Positions 63,233-64,000 of a DNA stretch of 64,000 nucleotides are shown here, piece by piece. The stretch is from Phaseolus vulgaris (lineage: Eukaryota > Streptophyta > Magnoliopsida > Fabales > Fabaceae). Position 1 is the stretch's first letter. Every line of letters begins with the position of its first letter. The notes beneath the pieces were generated by a model. It was not told where the DNA came from. It ran no database searches and was given only the letters and a program-made list of their open reading frames with translations. The position numbers and the translations under genes were made by a program. The stretch is taken from NCBI RefSeq assembly GCF_000499845.2, contig NC_023753.2, positions 26,380,202 to 26,444,201 on the forward strand, given 5' to 3'.

Positions 63233-64000
63233 TTGTCTCATAAAAATTGGTTGCTGAATTAGTTGGGTGGTTAGCTAGATGATCATTCTTCAATTTTTCA
63301 TTATCATTTGAGTATTGAGTATTAACACTACCATGAAAAGTGTAACACTACGTGAAGGCGAAATACTTGATAGGAGAATTCTCCCTCGCAAGGTTCTTTC
63401 TCAGTAATTCAATAAACTCTACTAAAGCATTCACTTTCCTTTTCTTTTCTCTGTTTCTCAACTATTTTCTGAAAACTCAGCCGAATGAGTTTCTAACATT
63501 TCTTCTTACAATTATATCCTTACAAATCAATGATTCGAAAGTCATGTCCATGTGAATAACCAGTATAGACGAAGCTCTTTCTCTTATTTCTTGATATGAA
63601 GAATAATGTTGTAATTAAAGGAGGAATACATAATATTTGGAGGTCACAACAAAGGCTCGCTATGTAAATCATGCTGCAAAAATGAAAATTATGCAGGTTG
63701 GGGGTTCAATATGTGAGTCATGTATTGTTTTGGTTTCCTATGTATGTGTATAGTTTAAGTATGTAGCAAGGGAATGATCAAGGTTAGTGGAGGTAAAATA
63801 AAATAAAGATTTCACTTCTGATGGAGTGGATGGATCTATTAAGGTTGGAGTTCTTCCAATGTATTCTATTTATTTTATTCATTCTTAACTAATACAAAAG
63901 TGGAATACAAATTCAATTCCAAGTTAAAAATGTCAACTAAGAATTTGGTTACCAGCACCATAATAACAATTCATAAGTACGTAAATATAACAACTAATAA
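63233..64000. other. Intergenic DNA at the right edge
   Basis: No gene, RNA or structured repeat recognised; moderately AT-rich. Confidence 0.5.

Overview
This is a plant nuclear window, most likely from a warm-season legume (Phaseoleae, for example Vigna or Phaseolus). That placement is inference. It rests on AT-rich intergenic DNA, long plant-type introns with GT..AG borders, dicot-like protein sequences, a SIRE/Maximus-like solo LTR, and a dispersed repeat (around 'ggcttata..tgaggtttgca') that I associate with Phaseoleae genomes. Six host genes can be supported. PIF1 (phytochrome-interacting bHLH factor) is on + at 6877-18966. On the minus strand are a ZNHIT3-like HIT zinc-finger protein (20861-22873), a BDA1/ACD6-like ankyrin-PGG membrane protein (28389-30230), RPT2 (26S proteasome ATPase, 32232-37839), a small mitochondrial ATP-synthase-type protein (45911-46177) and a secreted glycine-rich protein (52358-52654). 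They do not form one pathway; they are ordinary neighbours separated by transposon-rich DNA.

Layout. 1-400: truncated Tat-type Gypsy element running off the left edge. 400-6480: AT-rich intergenic DNA with a microsatellite, dispersed repeats and a MITE. 6480-19170: PIF1, whose seventh intron holds a 7.4-kb degenerate Ty1/copia element (10608-17983, 5-bp TSD) that itself contains nested MITEs. 20861-22873: the HIT zinc-finger gene, split into seven short exons. 24300-27640: a second copia remnant interrupted by two solo LTRs. 28389-37839: the ankyrin-PGG gene and RPT2. 40880-42936: LINE/RNase H remnant and a MULE-type MITE. 45911-46177: the mitochondrial protein gene, with site II and G-box promoter motifs. 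52358-52770: the glycine-rich protein gene and its TATA box. 56421-61382: a 5-kb CACTA transposon. 62580-64000: a small myosin XI-like fragment and a dispersed repeat.

The most notable object is the CACTA element at 56421-61382. It has CACTA ends, a perfect 3-bp AGA target duplication and subterminal minisatellites. It carries exon fragments of two unrelated host genes, a SIN3-like co-repressor and a beta-1,3-galactosyltransferase, both on the minus strand with splice sites still visible. A 1.17-kb Tat-type solo LTR later inserted into the captured galactosyltransferase intron. It therefore looks like a Pack-CACTA. Other points worth a second look are a uORF whose stop overlaps the PIF1 start codon, two related MULE MITEs with perfect 9-bp TSDs, and at least five copies of one palindromic CACTA MITE family.

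No tRNA, rRNA or CRISPR array was seen. Exon borders come from reading splice sites and remembered family sequences, not from transcript data.
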